Shown: positions 32,901 to 43,518, counted from the first letter of the stretch. The stretch is 64,000 nucleotides of DNA from Pseudo-nitzschia pungens (GCA_037355855.1 CM074759.1:4712001-4776000); one strand, 5' to 3'. The notes: generated by a model from the sequence alone, not told the origin. Program-made: numbers and translations.

Positions 32901-33740
32901 AGGACATGAGATCTGCGAGGCCACATGTCTCTGTAATATCCTACTGCTCCAAGGAAGGACTTGACTTGAGTGATAGTTCGGGGCCTATCCATGTGTAGGA
33001 TGGCTTCAATCTTCTTTCTCCATGGCTTAACTGCTGTAGGTGTCATCCAGTATCCAAGGAAATCAGTTTCTTGTACAGCCCAATCACACTTGAGTGGGTT
33101 GCATTTAAGTCCATTCTGGTTGAGCCGGTCTAGGATCTTGTCGATGGTCTTCATATGTAGATCAAAGGATCCATTGGTCCAGATGCCAATATCATCAATA
33201 TAAACAGTGCAGTCAGTGTCTTGTAGGATATCTTCCATTAGTTGCTGGGCAACATCTGGAGAGACTTTGACACCCATTGGTAGTCTTTGGTATTCATAGC
33301 AACCATATGGTGTCACTATTGTACAAAGCTTCTTGCTTGCGTCGTCCAGTTCAAAGCAGTAGTATTGCATGGATAAGTCAATCTTGGTGAAGTGAGTGTA
33401 CTTGCCTTGCTTGTTCATGATGTCTTGTATTCTAGGTATGGGATAAGGTCGGCGCTCAAGGAGTTCATTCAGTTCTCTGAAGTCTGATACCCATCTAACT
33501 CTGTTGTCCTTCTTTGGAACAATAAAGGTAGGGAATGCCCATTCAGCTGGTCCAGTGCATCTTTTGAGTACTCCATCATTACATAGATTCTGGAGCTCCC
33601 TTTTGAATAGGTCTTCTCTTTTGTATGCAACTGGATAAGGCTTCTTGTGTATGGGCTTGGATCCGGGCTTCAGTCTTAGAGAGATCTTCTTGTGAGGGTA
33701 CTTGCCGAGTTCTCCATTGAAGACATTAGTACACTCACTT

Positions 33741-33800
33741 AACCAAGATTGACTTGTCTATGCAATACTACTGCTTTGAACTGGATGATGCAAGCAAGAA
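33741..33800 (+). repeat. Inverted duplicate of an RT segment
   Basis: This 60-bp stretch (AACCAAGATTGACTTGTC through GATGATGCAAGCAAGAA) is the reverse complement, with a few changes, of 33330-33388 inside the gypsy D RT. It joins the broken pol to the next LTR. Confidence 0.85.
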
Positions 33801-34113
33801 ACACTCTAAGGTAGAAATTCGGAGTAGTATGAATAATTGTGTGTTATTTCACTTTACGAGATGGGATTCAAGTTAAAGAGAGGAAATAATGAGCGATGAG
33901 GTCATCGGGACCTCTTCATATAATCTACATCCCTGTATATAACATATATTCTGTATGTAACCTTAATCGTGCTATCGCTCTCTTCTGCATGCCAGTTCAT
34001 ATATACTGGATATCCATACATGGATATCTCGTATGTATGTATCGATTGAATCCCATGTGGGATTTGGTTAATTATTAATTCGTAATACTACTAGCCTACG
34101 CCAGCATGTTACA
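33799..34113. repeat. LTR of gypsy D type with different core
   Basis: Begins AACACTCTAAGG (the first TGT is missing) and ends CCAGCATGTTACA. It shares GGAGTAGTAT at its start and ATGTGGGATT, GGTTAATTATT near its end with 28274-28534. It also shares CTTTACGAGATGGGA with GagC LTRs, but its middle is distinct. Confidence 0.8.
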
Positions 34114-34419
34114 CCTGCAGCAACAACAAAAACACCAGTTTGATTCTCTGCAAAGAACATATAGAACATGGATCTGAAACAAACAGCAAATTGATCCAAG
34201 GGTACAGTCACAACCGAATTGAGTAATGCAATCAATCCAAATAAGACAGCAGCAACAAATGGACAAATCTTGTCCCTGGCAAGAAATTGGTATACCGGTA
34301 CAGCCAAAAATCTGATTGGCAATCCCAGAAACTCCAAAGACTACACCAAAGGAGGTGCGCTGGCGCAAAATTATTTGAAACTGCTGTTGCATGCTGGAAA
34401 TACTCCAGCAGGCATTCCA
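34114..34419. other. Unassigned segment next to the gypsy D fragment
   Basis: Neither strand gives a recognisable gene. The minus strand has a hydrophobic frame of about 75 codons and the plus strand a frame of 68 codons ending NTPAGIPE just before the protease. By position the plus strand may be a decayed gag end. Confidence 0.35.
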
Positions 34420-35046
34420 GAATAAGAGCAACGTGGCTCCAGCACTTTAATACAAGAGGGTCCTACCATTTGGCACACCACCAATCAGAAGCAAGCATCA
34501 GGTTCTAACTACTACAGCAAACGGCAGTTTTGATACCACAGAAAATGTTATCATGAAGAACATCAAGCTACAAGAGTTTGGCACTATCGATTGACAAGAG
34601 GCAAGGCTCTTCCATTCACCTGACTGCAAATATGATCTCATCCTAGGCAGAGACTTTCTCCACCTAGCAAAGATCAATCTCCTATTCAATACTGGAGCAG
34701 TACAGTGGATGGACAGAACCATTCGTATGAAAGAAACCTCCCTATACCATGAATCAAACTACAACATACTCATGGAAGAACTGAAAGACGCTGAACTATT
34801 TGCCAATGAGCTCTCCTTTGCCAATCCATACAAGTCCAAAGTTATCCTCGACAGAGCCTACAAAGAAACAGATCCATCTACAGTAACACAACAACAATCC
34901 CACATGTCTATAGCAGAGCAACAACAATTCCAAGCAGTCCTCACCAAATATCCTAATGTCTGCAATGGAAAACTTGGCAAGTACCCTCACAAGAAGATCT
35001 CTCTAAGACTGAAGCCCAGATCCAAGCCCATACACAAGAAGCCTTA
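34420..35046 (+). pseudogene. gypsy D protease and RT start
   Basis: Plus-strand remnant. The protease region reads LPFGTPPIRSKHQVLTTTAN, an in-frame stop follows, then CKYDLILGRDFLHLAKIN (the end of retropepsin). The linker and first RT residues follow and end GKYPHKKISLRLKPRSKPIH, then KKP-stop. The last block is the same as the first block of the minus-strand pol at about 33735, so the two pieces overlap in element coordinates but face opposite ways. Confidence 0.82.
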
Positions 35047-35084
35047 AAACTTTACACATCATGGTGCATGCAATTTTCTATTTC

Positions 35085-35930
35085 CGACCGCTCCAGAGAG
35101 TTGCTTGCTGTGTTTGCCCCCCTCTATAATCAGTATACCTATGATGATGACAGTGGATGTATGACTAGGAAGATAAAATTAACAGCAAGTGGGAGAAAAA
35201 GATAGCTCAACGCAACTGGAGCGCTTGGACTGGTGGTCTTGTTTTGGTACTGCACTCGCAGATCAATGGCAAGGGGATTGAGTATGGCGTTTGGATCAAC
35301 TGCCACTCCCATGTACAAATGGCTCAAGTTCTCCCGTAGGATTTTGCTTTGTGGCTTGTAAACTAATCCTCTTGCTGTTGTAGAATTGCCTTTGGAAGAA
35401 AAGAATGAACTGTACATTGATGCCCTTGCTTCAAAGTACCCTGTCTTACATCCACAACGAGTCTGGGCTGCTTCTGATGGTCTTAAACTCCATCTCCAGA
35501 AGTCTGGAAACTGGACAAAACAGAACAGGTCCTACAATGGATGGACTTCTGCAACTTACTTCAACTCTGTTCTTCTTTTCTGCCCCAGCAGCAGGATTGG
35601 GGCGTGTGTTTTGAACGCTCCAGGGTGATGGCATGATAGTACTCAGGTCAACTATGGCATATACGACAAGATGGAAGAGATGTATGACTGGTACAAGGCT
35701 AAGTTGTTGTGGACTCTGCTTTGCTTCCTTCAATGAAAGTTCCTGCGTCGAGGTGAAAGACCTCTTCTCCATGTCCAAGCTCGGCATTTTTACCAATCAA
35801 ATACTTGAAAGTCTTTTCCTCCCTTACATACCAAGGGATGGTTGGATCTCCAGTTTGAACAGCTCTTCTGTGGGAATTAGAATAGTTCCTACAAATCGAA
35901 TCAACGGCACTACAGCTTTTTATGTGCATA
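35085..35930 (+). pseudogene. PIF/Harbinger-like (DDE_Tnp_4) transposase remnant
   Basis: Scattered open blocks across frames: ALGLVVLFWYCTRRSMARG, then TPMYKWLKFSRRILLC, then ASKYPVLHPQRVWAASDGLK (the region holding the first catalytic Asp). They continue with SYNGWTSATYFNSVLLFCPS, CVLNAPG, a stop, WHDSTQVNYGIYDKMEEMY, and after a frame change VVDSAL. The order and spacing (DGLK, YNGWT, NAPGxxHDS, VDSA) fit harbinger-type transposases of algae and stramenopiles. Stops and frameshifts make it inactive. The 3' part with the last Glu is not clear. The family call comes from remembered motif order, not a search. Confidence 0.65.
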
Positions 35931-36113
35931 AGCATTATTTGATTTATCTCCCTGAGTATTTGGGAATGGTAAATAACATGTTTTATGTGATTTCAGAATA
36001 TGTATTCAGTATTTCGGGAATGAATCATTCAATACGACTCAAAATCGACAATTTTTTCAAGACTTGATACGGTGTTAAAAAAAGTGTGGCTTCTTTGTCT
36101 TTTGCATTATGTA

Positions 36114-37124
36114 TTACGCTGCTCTTTCTCCTCCTGCCGACCCACCTGTGTTACCACTTTGGTATTCTTTGTTGAGCTCCCATGTGTTTTTCTGCTCCCC
36201 AGATCGATGATAAAAAGCGATTTCTCCCAACACCTTTTTGATCTCGGCCTCGTTCCGGAGTGAAGCGGCCTTTAGATCCTTGAATGTCCAGTGCGGCTTG
36301 TCTTCGTATAACTTGAATATGATAGATTTCACAGATTCATCTGGTCCAAATCGTCGTATCTTTTTGTTACCGTTACGTCCAGCACCCGTTGACAGTTGGA
36401 GCTTATAAGCAGCGGCTTGTTGTTGCTGAGATTCGATTAATCGCTTCCCGAATGAATGCACAGCGTCTCCAAAACCTTGCTTCGCAGTGGAGTTCGCTGG
36501 CGTTTTCATGTGCTTGTTTTTGTTGGCGTTCACGCTCTTGCTCTTTGATTGCTGGACGATTTGGTTCTTTTCTACTGGTTTCACATAACGACTGTTGTGA
36601 ACAGTAGTGGCAAGTATACGGGTCTTGCATAAAGCGCGGTATTTAGCGTCTTGAATGACTTGTAAGTTAGCTGTTCGTGTCACTTTACCGTGGACTTTGA
36701 CGGATCCATTCGGATGACGAGTGAATGGATGAAGTGTTGGAACTTTCTTTGTCATGGCCTGCAAGGAATAATGTAGAGGCAACTGTTGTTTCTGCTGCTC
36801 TATTTGGTTCGAAGAATGCCCGCTACTATCCCCTTGGAAGTTTACCACCTGAGGGTCAACGTTAACCTCCAAAGAAGGTTTGATTTTCTTCATGTTAGAT
36901 CCTTTGCCTCCTCCCTTTCGGAACACGAGTTCACCGAGCACGGTTCCCTCCGGACAATCCTCCCACGCAGCTGCCAATTTCGGTGGAATTCGAATCATCC
37001 AACATTCTTTCCCCGATTCCTCAATATTCAAGTTCCCGTACGAATCCGCGGTGACTTTGTTACTAACCCTATTCCCACCTTCGTTGTAACTAGCAGAATG
37101 CGACATTGTTATTAATTGTGACAT
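36114..37124 (-). CDS. GTF2F2: Transcription factor TFIIF beta subunit (RAP30-like)
   Basis: Single-exon, 336 residues, intact. The N-terminal dimerisation region contains ECWMIRIPPKLAAAWEDC (about 41-58) and GTVLGELVFRKGGG, typical of TFIIF beta. The middle has GSVKVHGKVTRTANLQVIQD and YRALCKTRILATT, matching the conserved central block. The C-terminal winged helix runs from about 264 to 322 (VKSIIFKLYEDKPHWTFKDL, then KKVLGEIAFYHRSGEQKNTW, then ELNKEY). With the alpha subunit it would bind RNA polymerase II and stabilise the pre-initiation complex in the nucleus. A basic Asn/Lys- and Gln-rich insert (about 185-250) separates the domains. Two Met codons lie close together (residues 1 and 7); the first was kept. 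It has no operon partner: the transposase remnant lies downstream and a GTAC-rich spacer upstream. Confidence 0.9.
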   Translation of the reverse strand: MSQLITMSHSASYNEGGNRVSNKVTADSYGNLNIEESGKECWMIRIPPKLAAAWEDCPEGTVLGELVFRKGGGKGSNMKKIKPSLEVNVDPQVVNFQGDSSGHSSNQIEQQKQQLPLHYSLQAMTKKVPTLHPFTRHPNGSVKVHGKVTRTANLQVIQDAKYRALCKTRILATTVHNSRYVKPVEKNQIVQQSKSKSVNANKNKHMKTPANSTAKQGFGDAVHSFGKRLIESQQQQAAAYKLQLSTGAGRNGNKKIRRFGPDESVKSIIFKLYEDKPHWTFKDLKAASLRNEAEIKKVLGEIAFYHRSGEQKNTWELNKEYQSGNTGGSAGGERAA

Positions 37125-38390
37125 GCGATGGTGTTGTACGGTATCGGTTACCGGTAGGTACCGGTAGTGCTGTTTACTACGAAGTACTACTAATTATTTT
37201 CCATCAAACTAAATCAAGCGGAAACAAAAAATCTCAACCAGAAAGTAAGGTTACCACTGCCGTACGGGTAACTTACTGTACTGTAATCTTACGGTAACTT
37301 ACCTGGTAATCTTACCTCGTAAACCTTACTTCGTATGTTAAAAAAGAATGGCTTATTTTTTACATCACGTACGGTAACTTACTCCTACCGGTACCATACC
37401 GGGGCACAGTGCCGTATGTACTACTGTATGTCGCACAAGGACGCAGTCGTGTATCCTATGGGATAAGATTACCCCGGCGCCGTCTCGGGTGTAGTACGTC
37501 AACTTCGGAGTGCACGTACAAACCTTACTCTGTGCTCACATTTGGCTATGCTAGGTCATAGTTGCGGTGACCTGTGTCTTGCCCAACAGTGATGAAAATG
37601 TACACGTACACGTAAGTAACCTTACGTAGTAATTAATTAATGAATGTAGAACATGCGCGAAAACTGAAAACACGAAAAATAATCTTGACAAAAAGCGTGT
37701 CTTTCAGTTCCGGAGGGGCCTAGGCCCCTGCCCTACCGGTACTATCTGGCACGTCACGCACTAGTACTAGTATGGTAGTAATGGTCCAATCTAAATTGAA
37801 TTTTGGTGTGCATATTGATTTCTGTAACAGAACGAATTCTGTAACAGAACGAACTTCATTATTCATGGGGCTACTACTAGCCTATTGATCTATCTGTTCT
37901 GTTCCTTCAGCAGTAGTATTTTTCAATCTTGAATAATCCTATCAATTAGTAATAGATGTCCTTTTGGATTGTTTCAATCTTAGTTAACTGTATCTCCTCT
38001 TGTTAGAGTTGTCAGTATTTTCAATCTATGATCCTGAGTAAGGGTTTAGTCACTAAAATTGTCTGGTTTTTTGAGACAGGTTATGAGCCAGAGCAACAGC
38101 AAAAGGTCCACTGTTTTCGCTAATTTTAATCATTCAAACAGCACAGCCCGTACACTAATTTATACCCTAGGACTGAAATGGCAAGGTCACGAGCGTTCGA
38201 ACGGTACCCAACATGCCTTGTGTTGTGTACCTAACCTTTTCTTACATCGGGCCACAAAATGAGGTCAAAAAACTAAAAAAACAACTCTATTGCAACAACC
38301 ACAACACTAGACCTGTCTCAAACACCTAACTCCATAACCAACCATGTCTTAATTATACCATTCTAGCTCAAGCATCTACACTATCAGAGG
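37125..38390. other. Spacer upstream of the TFIIF gene
   Basis: No gene is supported. 37125-37400 is dense in GGTAAC, GTAAG, CGGTA and GTAC words (for example GTAACTTACTGTACTGTAA), which probably include the TFIIF promoter. 37820-37850 holds a direct repeat of TCTGTAACAGAACGAA. The remainder is unassigned. Confidence 0.6.
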
Positions 38391-38699
38391 AATAATAATA
38401 ATATACGTATTTAAATAACTTTAATCACCAAAGGTGATACTAAATTACTCAGTCTGTATCCAGACTTTAACGTCGCCTCCATCAGAGAGTCAGGACCCCA
38501 AGTGGTAGAACGACAAATTTTCAAACAAACCTTGAACATCAGACAGGGGAAGGAACAAACACAAGTCCCACAAATTAGGGACTGGAGAGCAAGTGAGATG
38601 GGAATGTAGATATTGGGAGAAGACCCAGTATCCAAAGGGATGGGACAGGATGAGAAGCAGGAACAGAAGACAAAACCAAGGTACAAAGTGGAATCAACC

Positions 38700-39707
38700 C
38701 TAAGGTCCAGTAAGCCAGGCTCTTAGGAGAGCAGCCTCTCGTTGGTATGGCTGCACAGGTTGGACAGGTGCTGCATACTGCTTCCTGGCAAGGTGGATGG
38801 TTGCAAGCCACTGCCGCTTGGCAGTCAGGGTGTAGCCTTGTAGGACTTGGAAAGGGGGTTGTAAAAGGGAGTGTGACTGGGGGAGTGCACCAGCTGCACC
38901 AATGGCCAATTCAGAGGAGATGGAAGCATCAAGAGATTGGTGTTGTTCAGCGTCAAGGGTGCCCCCAGGACCATGGAGTCGTTCATTCCTATAGGTCCAA
39001 AGATCCCAGGAGGTAAGAAAGAACTGATGGATGATAGCTGTAGCCCAACGTCTGGGGGAGCGCTTGCTTCCAATGTGGGAGTAGTAGTCAGCCAGCCTGG
39101 ATTTGATACCAGCGAGGAGACCACCTACCAAGAAGCCAGTTGTGCCAACCAATTGTCCTCTGTGCCCTGACAGCAGAAGCAATTGCAAGGGAGTAAGATG
39201 ATGGATAAATGTTCTGGCCCTTCCGAACTCTGGTGAGAAGATCGCAACAACCAATGATGAATCAGTTTGTTCAACTTCAAGCCGCTGCTGCAGTGGTCCC
39301 GTGAAGGCAGACACACTGTGCTGTACTGCCCCAGTGTCCTTGCAGGAGAGCACATGAGAAACCTTCTCGTTGTCTGCATCACACAATGGGCACCTGGAGT
39401 GATCCTGATACTGGTAGTGAAGTAGTTGGTTGCCAACACCAATGCATCCAGAAGCAAACTTGACAAACCACCTTTGCATGCCAGGAGGTAGACGCTTGAA
39501 AGCAGACAGATGGGCACACCAATGGATGGAACTCACAACAGGTTGTGGAATGGGGATATCATGGTGGGTCTGACAGTATTTTAGAAGAGGAGGACCAGAA
39601 ATGGCAACATGCAAAGCATTCTGATCAAACCTTGAGCACTTGCATCCATTGAGAGAAAATGCCCAGGGCTCAAACACAAGTCTGGGATAGTGATAGGTAG
39701 AAGCTCT
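38700..39707 (-). pseudogene. LINE ORF, C-terminal part
   Basis: Reads on from the RNase H part: RASTYHYPRLVFEPWAF, then HWCAHLSAFKRLPPGMQRW, the zinc cluster CPLCDADNEKVSHVLSC and a Trp-rich tail ending at 38700. The frame is open through this part. The 3' untranslated region (38391-38699) has the hairpins AGTCTG-gata-CAGACT and TCACC-ttt-GGTGA. Confidence 0.85.
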
Positions 39708-39757
39708 TGTAACACTCTAAGGTAGAAATTTCGGAGTAGTATGAATAATTGTGTGTT
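39708..39757 (-). repeat. LTR fragment of gypsy D type
   Basis: TGTAACACTCTAAGGTAG then TTTCGGAGTAGTATGAATAA: this matches the LTR at 33799, not the GagC LTR. It passes directly into GagC gag coding sequence at 39758. Confidence 0.8.
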
Positions 39758-40070
39758 GCTTCTCTTGAATGAAGGGATGTAATTGATTGGAGGATCTCTG
39801 TAAAGTCCTGCCATGTTGATTCGTAGCGTTCGATCGATTCGTTGTGCCATCGATTCGTATTGGTTGGTTCGTAGAGATCGTTTCGTAGATATCGATCGTT
39901 TCGTTTGGTTGGTTCTTGTTTCTCGGTTTTCGATTCTTTCGGAGGTTCCAATTGTAGGATTTTGCTTGTCAGGGTATCGATGTATCCCTGTTGTTTAGGA
40001 TGTTGAGGTTTTAGATTCAGTACTGAGTTCTTGTCTTTGTCTTCTACTTTCAAGCAGACAGTAATTACTG
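39758..40070 (-). pseudogene. GagC gag start and leader, partial
   Basis: Holds the leader and the first 19 residues of Gag (MAGLYRDPPINYIPSFKRS), starting at about 39814, then is cut by the LTR fragment. Confidence 0.8.
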
Positions 40071-40417
40071 TGTAACACTCTAGGGTAGAAATTAGATGGA
40101 GTGGTACGCGATAGAGGTATTTTAATGATGAAAGGTTAATAAATTATAAAATTGTGTTACAAAAGAGAATGGTTGAATACTTTACAAGATGGGAATGATT
40201 CCTTGAGTATCGATGAACGATCAAATAATGATATATTATTCGGCGGGCATAATGTCAATAATCAGCGAGTCATGGGACTCTTGATATTTATCTTGATATT
40301 TGTTGTATGTATGTATATACTGAACATACATACCTGAATACCATATATATTGGAGTACATGCGGGATTCAATAATCATTTAGAGCCCTCGTAGAGTAACA
40401 TACGGTAGCATTTTACA
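40071..40417 (-). repeat. LTR A of the GagC array
   Basis: 347 bp, TGTAACACTCTAGGG to GCATTTTACA. Differs from LTRs B and C at GCATTTTACA/GCATGTTACA and TATGTATG/TATGTGTG. Confidence 0.92.
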
Positions 40418-40671
40418 TAGTTCCCCAATGATTAGGTGAAGTTTGCATGTGGTTCAATACAATAGGTTCGGAGTTGTAGTTCAATACAATACGTTTGGAA
40501 AAGAGATATGCTTGTTCAGAGAACCGGTTGAAGATGATGATATATGCCATTTGAAGTATTCTGAAGATATATGGTAATGTAGATTGAACTGGGATTGAAG
40601 AAGGTTCTTCGTGATACTGAAAATCGAAGATTTGTTTCTTGTTCGTGAGAATGGTCATAATGACATGCTAA

Positions 40672-42679
40672 TAATAATAATATACTTATTTAAGTAGGAA
40701 AATCCACCGAAGGTGGTTAAAAGCTACTCAGTCTGTAACCAGACTTTATCGTTGCCTCAATCGAAGAGAGGTTAGGCCCCAAGTTGTAGAACGACGCGCC
40801 GCCTCAACCATGGGGAATAGGCCCCAGGTTGTAAGGACGACTATTTTGCAAACGAACCTTGGTAAGAAACAGGAAAAAAATGAACCAGTCCAGAGCACAA
40901 CAGACTCTGCTGTTGCAAGTCGTACAGGTGAGGGGGTAACAAGAACGTGAAAGGGAAAAACACAAGCAAAACTGTCCCTTGCATGCCGCTGTACAGCATC
41001 AGTAATGCTTGGAGTGGTCAGCTGACACAAGCAAAACCCTTCCTCAGATACATAGTATCAGTAATGCAAGTGGTCAGCTGACGCAAGCGAAACTGGTCTC
41101 AGCATGCTGTGTTGCAGCATCAGTAATGCGAGTGCCCCAAACACATTCCTTACCACTGTATGGTACATATAGTACGGAGCCTACTACCAAATTCGTAACA
41201 GCTGTCCTTCTGTTCGAACTTCATAGTAGGAGACACGTAGAGGCGGTGGAGCCTACTACCAAATTCAAATTCGTAACAGCTGGCCTTCTGTTCGAACTTG
41301 AACTTGCTCTCCTGTAGTAGCTTGGAAACAGGGCCTTTAAGTGATAACACTTATGGACCATCAGGGCTGTAGGCTTGAAAACAGGTCTCTGCTGTACTGT
41401 GAACTGGAGGGGTATATGTAGGTGGTGGTGCGTTAAGTAACATGTACTTAGCAGCTTTGGGGCTTGGGTCATAAAAACAGTAGGTCCATAATCAAAAACA
41501 ATTATGGACTATCAGGGCAGTAGACTTGAAAACAGATGACAGTTGAAGTGTGCATCTGAGAGGGTTATGTAGGTAGGAGAGCCTTAAGCAAGCTGTACTT
41601 AGCGGCTTTGGGGCTTGGGTCAGGAAATAGTAGGACCTTAAGTGAGAACACTTATGGTCCAGCAGGGCAGTAGACTTGAAAACAGATGACAGTTGAAGTG
41701 TGCATCTGAGAGGTATATGTAGGTAGGAGAGCCTTAAGCAAGCTGTACTTAGCGGCTTTGGGGCTTGGGTAAGGAAACAGTAGGACCATAAGCGAAAACA
41801 CTTATGGTCCATCAGGGCAGTAGACTTGAAAACAGATGACAGTTGAAGAATGCATCTGAGAGGTATATGTAGGTAGGGGAGCCTTAAGCAAACTGTACTT
41901 AGTGGCTTTAGGGCTTGGGTCAGGAAACAGTAGGACCATAAGCGAAAACACTTAGGGTCCATCAGGGCAGTAGACTTGGAAACAGATGACATTTATACAG
42001 TACACCTGAGAGGGTTATGTAGGTGGTGGAGCCTTAAGCAAACTGTACTTAGCGGCTTTGGGGCTTGGGTCAAGAAACAGTAGGACCATAAGTGAAAACA
42101 CTTAGGGTCCAGCAGGGCAATGGACTTGAAAACAGATGACAGAATTTCTTTTTTAAAAAAGATTCCTACAGTGGAAGGGGCTGTTCATGAACTTCGACTT
42201 GAAAAGACTTAAGAGGACTCAGCAAGGAACTTCGAAGAATGTAGAACATTAAGTGAGAATCACTTAAGCAGCTTGGAAACAGTGTAGAACATTAAGTATA
42301 AGATATACTTAAGGGCCTTGGAATGGAGCTGGGAAACAGATCGAAGCAGAAATACAACGTTGTTGTCGGTTTTGCTGTACGGTAGAATCTGTACTGGAAG
42401 TGCTGTAGAAAATTATGTGTCGGTTTGCTGCTGCTGCTGCTGCTTGATCGGCCGCCGAGTGGTGAATTGGCAACCAAAGCAACCAAACGAAGCATCCAGC
42501 AACTGAACCGATAGCAGAAACGAAGAGCGCAGGTCTTGGTTAATACATGTAGGTCCTGGGGTTGTGATTGGGGGTGTATAAGGGAGCGAGATATCGCATG
42601 GTAAAGTTGTGTAGAAATCTACGTATTTTTAGTACTGGAACATCGGAACGTCGGACAAAATGCGCTTCGCGCAAATTGT
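40672..42679 (-). mobile_element. Element B: full-length copy of the element A family
   Basis: 2008 bp, flanked by a 17-bp duplication GTCATAATGACATGCTA at 40655-40671 and 42680-42696. The uninterrupted site is at about 55408-55424. It starts (minus strand) ACAATTTGCGCGAAGCGCA and carries several 150-bp units (about 41330-42140). It ends with two copies of a CTTGGGGCCT-type block, the hairpins AGTCTG-gtta-CAGACT and CCACC-ttc-GGTGG, and a TTATTATTAT tail. The long duplication and tail show target-primed reverse transcription. No coding capacity. Confidence 0.92.
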
Positions 42680-42696
42680 GTCATAATGACATGCTA

Positions 42697-43518
42697 AAAA
42701 TAGCAAAAAGAGTCAAAGAAAATTCTTTTCCTCCCCCAACTGTGATGTACCTCCCCGGGTAGTGGAGCTGATTTGCAATTTCGAGGGATTGAAATTGATT
42801 GCTCTTAGGCATAAAAACACCTTATGTTGTAATCGGAGTTTAGGTAGGTGAAAAGCCGAGCGTTGGATGTTGGATGTGTTGCTTGTTGCTTGCCGTATCT
42901 GCAATTGTATAAAGGCAGAGAGGGGACGCATTGTTAGTGACGGTACGAGTCATTTAATTCATTTGCGCTTTGCCGGATACTTTGCCGGTCTTTGTGGGTG
43001 TATTTGCAGCAGTCTACTGGAGGTTCAAATTTTCGTAACTCCACAGCACCTCTGTGGGTTTTGAATATGGATTTCGTGGGATTGCTCCGGTGTGTTAAGG
43101 AGCTCCCTGAGGACTGTTTGTTTGCCTGGAACAAGGTTGGCCTTGTTATTGCTGCTGTACCCTATTTTTTGTTTTGCGTCTGTACCCTTATCGACATCGA
43201 TATATAATCGATTTGATTGTTTTGAGATTCGTTTGGCATAAGCGTCTGTACCCTTTGCAATTAGTTCGCGTCCGAACCTTGCGTTTATATTGATTTGCCA
43301 TTGAAGCTGTTTATTGTTTTATTTGGTTGATTGTCGTTGCCGTCACGTTGGAGCGGACCGGAGCGCTTTGGATTTTGGTTTGAACTGTATGCAACAGGGC
43401 TCATCTCTGTAGGTTCCTTCCCTTCTTTTCTTGGGAGTTCTCCTCCATGCGTCTTCCCAGTCAGCAGGGCTGAGCTGGCATTCAGTTCCAGGGGAGCTGA
43501 AGGCACGGTGCTGGATAC
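42697..43518 (-). other. Non-coding 3' part of GagC internal 1
   Basis: Continues 40418-40671 after removal of element B, and matches 55425-56242. Contains the GCATAAAAACACC and AAGGTTGGCCTTGTT motifs conserved in all GagC copies. No supported gene. Confidence 0.8.

Larger units (their letters stand above)
28274..33740 (-). mobile_element. Ty3/gypsy element, family D, 5'-incomplete
   Basis: Minus-strand gypsy with its 3' LTR at 28274-28534 and pol from about 33740 down to 28735. It is split by GagC-3 (30529-32900, TSD AGGAC). Gag and protease are missing in this orientation. A plus-strand piece carrying protease and the first RT residues lies at 34420-35046, beyond another LTR, so the locus is rearranged. 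Its LTR ends and the TAGTGCCTCATGATTAG block next to the LTR resemble those of GagC elements. Confidence 0.85.
28735..33740 (-). pseudogene. Pol of gypsy D (RT, RNase H, integrase), split by GagC-3
   Basis: Coding parts are about 33740 to 32906 and 30528 to 28735. The frame rejoins cleanly as RRSHVLAPLFDITGT once GagC-3 and one AGGAC are removed. The RT has TGPAEWAFPTFIVPKK, DFRELNELLERRPYPIPRI and the catalytic box YIDD. RNase H has LYTDASDLQLGA and TTMEKELLAIVLCCKEY. The integrase has an H/C region (LGHCGSTRLYKTI...CPDDC), VHVDLIGPW, HDNGGEFLGAEF and NAICERVHH. The end is PDPDKLQP-stop at 28735, with no chromodomain. The frame is open apart from the insertion, but the 5' part of the polyprotein is gone. 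Sequence 28535-28734 is the short 3' untranslated part. Confidence 0.88.

Noticed and set aside
34068..34431. Hydrophobic minus-strand frame resembling a membrane protein
   Set aside because: Short, breaks into two phases, and lies between an LTR and a gypsy protease fragment; no family could be named.
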